DNA from: Candidatus Gastranaerophilales bacterium
GTDB lineage: Bacteria; Cyanobacteriota; Vampirovibrionia; Gastranaerophilales; Gastranaerophilaceae
Assembly (NCBI GenBank): GCA_944326565.1
Contig: CALVEL010000003.1
Span: 124,001 to 188,000, forward strand
Length of the DNA stretch: 64,000 nt
Reading direction: 5' to 3'
Numbering within the stretch: the stretch's first letter is position 1; each line of letters begins with the position of its first letter. Below the pieces are notes generated by a model. The model was not told the DNA's origin. It did not search any database and saw nothing but the letters and a program-made list of their open reading frames with translations. Positions 62,630 through 64,000 of the stretch are shown here, one piece after another. The position numbers and the translations under genes were made by a program.

Positions 62630-62824
62630 CTAAATTATTCTGTTCAAAACTTCACCGAGTCTGTCACCTAATTTGTAATATACAACATCTCCCATTTGTT
62701 CGGTTATCTTTTTATAAGCTTTAACTCCGGCTTTGTCCATTAATATCTCTTTTGTTATATCATCAAATCTTGTGGGGATTCTATCATTTAATTTTTGAAT
62801 TGATTTGAATAATACTTTATACAT
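62630..62824 (-). CDS. Small hypothetical protein
   Basis: The start is taken at 62824 (MYKVLFKSIQKLND), two codons inside the frame, with AAAGG 10 nt upstream; the GTG two codons earlier is too close to it. The 64-residue product is amphipathic-helical (RFDDITKEILMDKAGVKAYKKI) and ends LGEVLNRII. No family is recognised. It is one of three small genes between asd and the adenylyltransferase gene. Confidence 0.5.
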   Translation of the reverse strand: MYKVLFKSIQKLNDRIPTRFDDITKEILMDKAGVKAYKKITEQMGDVVYYKLGDRLGEVLNRII

Positions 62825-62905
62825 ATACACCCAACCTTTCTTTTAATTTTATAAAGTAAGATTGGGTTCTAAAATTGCAGTTTTTTATGTCTTATTTAAC
62901 TTTTA

Positions 62906-63028
62906 TTAAGCAATCTGCAAAGTTTGTTCTAGCATTTCTATTGTAGATCTCGGAATTTTATAATTCTGTTCTTCTTTTAATTCTTCAATTTCTTTTTCTG
63001 TATCTTTATTAACTGTTTGGGGTTCCAT
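62906..63028 (-). CDS. Very short hypothetical protein (40 aa)
   Basis: An ATG at 63026-63028 opens a 40-codon frame (MEPQTVNKDTEKEIEELKEE... ending MLEQTLQIA) closed by TAA at 62906. AAAGGAG lies 12 nt upstream, a little far. The product is acidic and helical. The codon content is ordinary, and it fits neatly in the gap between its neighbours, but expression is uncertain. Confidence 0.4.
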   Translation of the reverse strand: MEPQTVNKDTEKEIEELKEEQNYKIPRSTIEMLEQTLQIA

Positions 63029-63074
63029 TTTTTACTTTTACTCCTTTGACTATGGTCATATAAACTTGTAAATA

Positions 63075-63308
63075 TTATTTTTTGCTATAATTTATAGCAA
63101 CTGTTATGGCATCTTTTGCTCTTTCATAGTTGAAAGAATCTTGAAGCATTGCTATAACTTTTTTATCATTATTTAAATTCAAAGGCATTTCAACAGGCAA
63201 TCCGCTCTTGCCTATAGGAGCATACTTTAAATTTTTAAGATCTTTAACGCTAATCGATACCCTAGACAAAGGTGCTAATTTAGGGATAAATGTATTAAAC
63301 TTTATCAT
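63075..63308 (-). CDS. Small hypothetical protein downstream of asd
   Basis: The start is set at 63308 (MIKFNTFIPKLAPLSRV) because GAGGAG lies 6 nt upstream; the longer frame would overlap asd. The 77-residue product ends with a helix (NYERAKDAITVAINYSKK) and has no signal peptide. It begins 14 nt after the asd stop codon, so it is likely co-transcribed with asd. Confidence 0.55.
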   Translation of the reverse strand: MIKFNTFIPKLAPLSRVSISVKDLKNLKYAPIGKSGLPVEMPLNLNNDKKVIAMLQDSFNYERAKDAITVAINYSKK

Positions 63309-63322
63309 TAGAATCTCCTCTA

Positions 63323-64000
63323 TTAAAACAAGTCCATTTCTATAACTTTTTGACAAATTCTCACTGTATTCAATGCAGCTCCGATACGTAGATTATCGGC
63401 AACACACCACAATGAAATGCCATTATCAAAAGCTAAATTTTTACGAATTCTACCAACAAATACAGGATCAACACCTGAAGCATCTCTTGTTGTCGGATAT
63501 TCGAAATTATCAGGATTATCTATTACTTTTACTCCGAAAGTATTTTTCAAAATTTCACGCACTTCATCAGGTGCCACTTCTTTTTCAAATTCAATATCCA
63601 CTGCTTCACTATGTCCGTTAAATACAGGTACTCTTGCAGCTGTACAGGATATCGGAGTATCAGAATCCAAATGAAGAATTTTTTTAGTTTCATTTACAAC
63701 TTTCATTTCCTCTTTTGTATAAGCATTTTCACAGAATACATCTATTTGAGGAATTACATTGAATGAAATCGGTTTTTTAAAACAAACATTTTCAAATTTT
63801 TCACCTTTTAAATTCGCTTCTGTATCAGCTCTTAATTCTTTGATTGCTGCAAGACCAGCACCTGATACCGCCTGATATGTAGAGACAATAAGTCTTTTTA
63901 TTTTAAATTTTTCATTTAACGGTTTTAACACAAGCATTAACTGAGATGTTGAGCAATTTGGATTTGCAATAATTCCTTTGTGTTTTCTCAAATCGTCATC
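63323..64000 (-). CDS. asd: Aspartate-semialdehyde dehydrogenase (partial, 5' end outside window)
   Basis: Asd forms aspartate semialdehyde for lysine, DAP, threonine and methionine synthesis. The 225 visible residues are open to the window edge; the TTG at 63991 is internal, since the frame continues upstream (DDDLRKHKG). The catalytic Cys is in ANPNCSTSQ, followed by VSTYQAVSGAG, CTAARVPVFNGHSEAV (substrate-binding Arg and His) and FVGRIRKNLAFDNGISLWCVADNLRIGAA. Roughly the first 110-120 residues, with the NADP-binding motif, lie outside. Confidence 0.96.
   Translation of the reverse strand, partial: DDDLRKHKGIIANPNCSTSQLMLVLKPLNEKFKIKRLIVSTYQAVSGAGLAAIKELRADTEANLKGEKFENVCFKKPISFNVIPQIDVFCENAYTKEEMKVVNETKKILHLDSDTPISCTAARVPVFNGHSEAVDIEFEKEVAPDEVREILKNTFGVKVIDNPDNFEYPTTRDASGVDPVFVGRIRKNLAFDNGISLWCVADNLRIGAALNTVRICQKVIEMDLF

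Overview
The window is an AT-rich bacterial chromosome segment with densely packed, mostly single-copy housekeeping genes. The evidence points to a non-photosynthetic relative of Cyanobacteria (Melainabacteria/Vampirovibrionia, most likely the gut order Gastranaerophilales). It has a Gram-negative lipid A pathway (lpxA, lpxC, lpxD, fabZ, a heptose adenylyltransferase), a long cyanobacterial-style NusB, a GyrA whose GyrA-box reads [10 protein letters not shown], many short secreted or membrane proteins without recognisable families, and a scattered family of prepilins beginning FTxAEVLITLGIxG. The taxonomic call is inference from gene content; no marker-gene search could be run. No rRNA, tRNA, CRISPR array, insertion sequence or prophage was seen.

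Layout. 1-7.1 kb: gatA, small unknown genes, the first regulator/pilin pair, dnaK and two secreted proteins. 7.3-12 kb: a YkgJ-type cysteine protein, a rubrerythrin, the second regulator/pilin pair, and an acyl-CoA synthetase with two small exported proteins. 12-18.5 kb: miaB, a GNAT-like protein, and a leftward run of ruvC, a degenerate matrixin with TPRs, a membrane protein and mtnA; then a LysM protein. 18.6-25 kb: two pilin genes with poly-G tracts (one beside rnpB), rarA and an orphan solute-binding protein. 25-32 kb: spoIID-like, murJ and tsaC, the third regulator/pilin pair, and cysS. 32-45 kb: nusB-ftsY-M14 amidase, lipA, lpd-alr, glyA, a wecA-like transferase, and proB-proA-tyrA. 45-55 kb: gyrA, an unusual radical-SAM protein, a large exported TPR protein with a lipoprotein, a pterin-domain protein, and the fourth regulator/pilin pair. 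55-64 kb: an M29 aminopeptidase, the lipid A cluster with two unknown genes inside it, three small genes and the 3' part of asd.

The most interesting theme is the control of six dispersed prepilin genes. Four are divergently paired with a tiny XRE-type HTH regulator. Two of those intergenic regions carry a perfect 16-bp palindrome of the form TATC-N8-GATA just downstream of the pilin -10 box. The other two pilins have no regulator. They share a nearly identical 126-bp 5' segment in which a run of 12 G lies in the leader-peptide codons and puts the ATG with the good Shine-Dalgarno out of frame, which is the hallmark of a slipped-strand phase switch, here apparently OFF at both loci. One phase-variable pilin and one XRE-controlled pilin are close paralogues, so similar pilin bodies sit behind different switches. 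No pilus ATPase, platform protein, secretin or prepilin peptidase is encoded here.

A second theme is translation initiation. At least nine genes (including ruvC, rarA, proB, alr, spoIID-like and XRE genes) have a -10-like hexamer 6-7 nt before the ATG and no Shine-Dalgarno, as expected for leaderless mRNAs. One exported TPR protein appears to start at ATT. Three otherwise unrelated proteins share a polar N-terminal leader ending in F-x-G.
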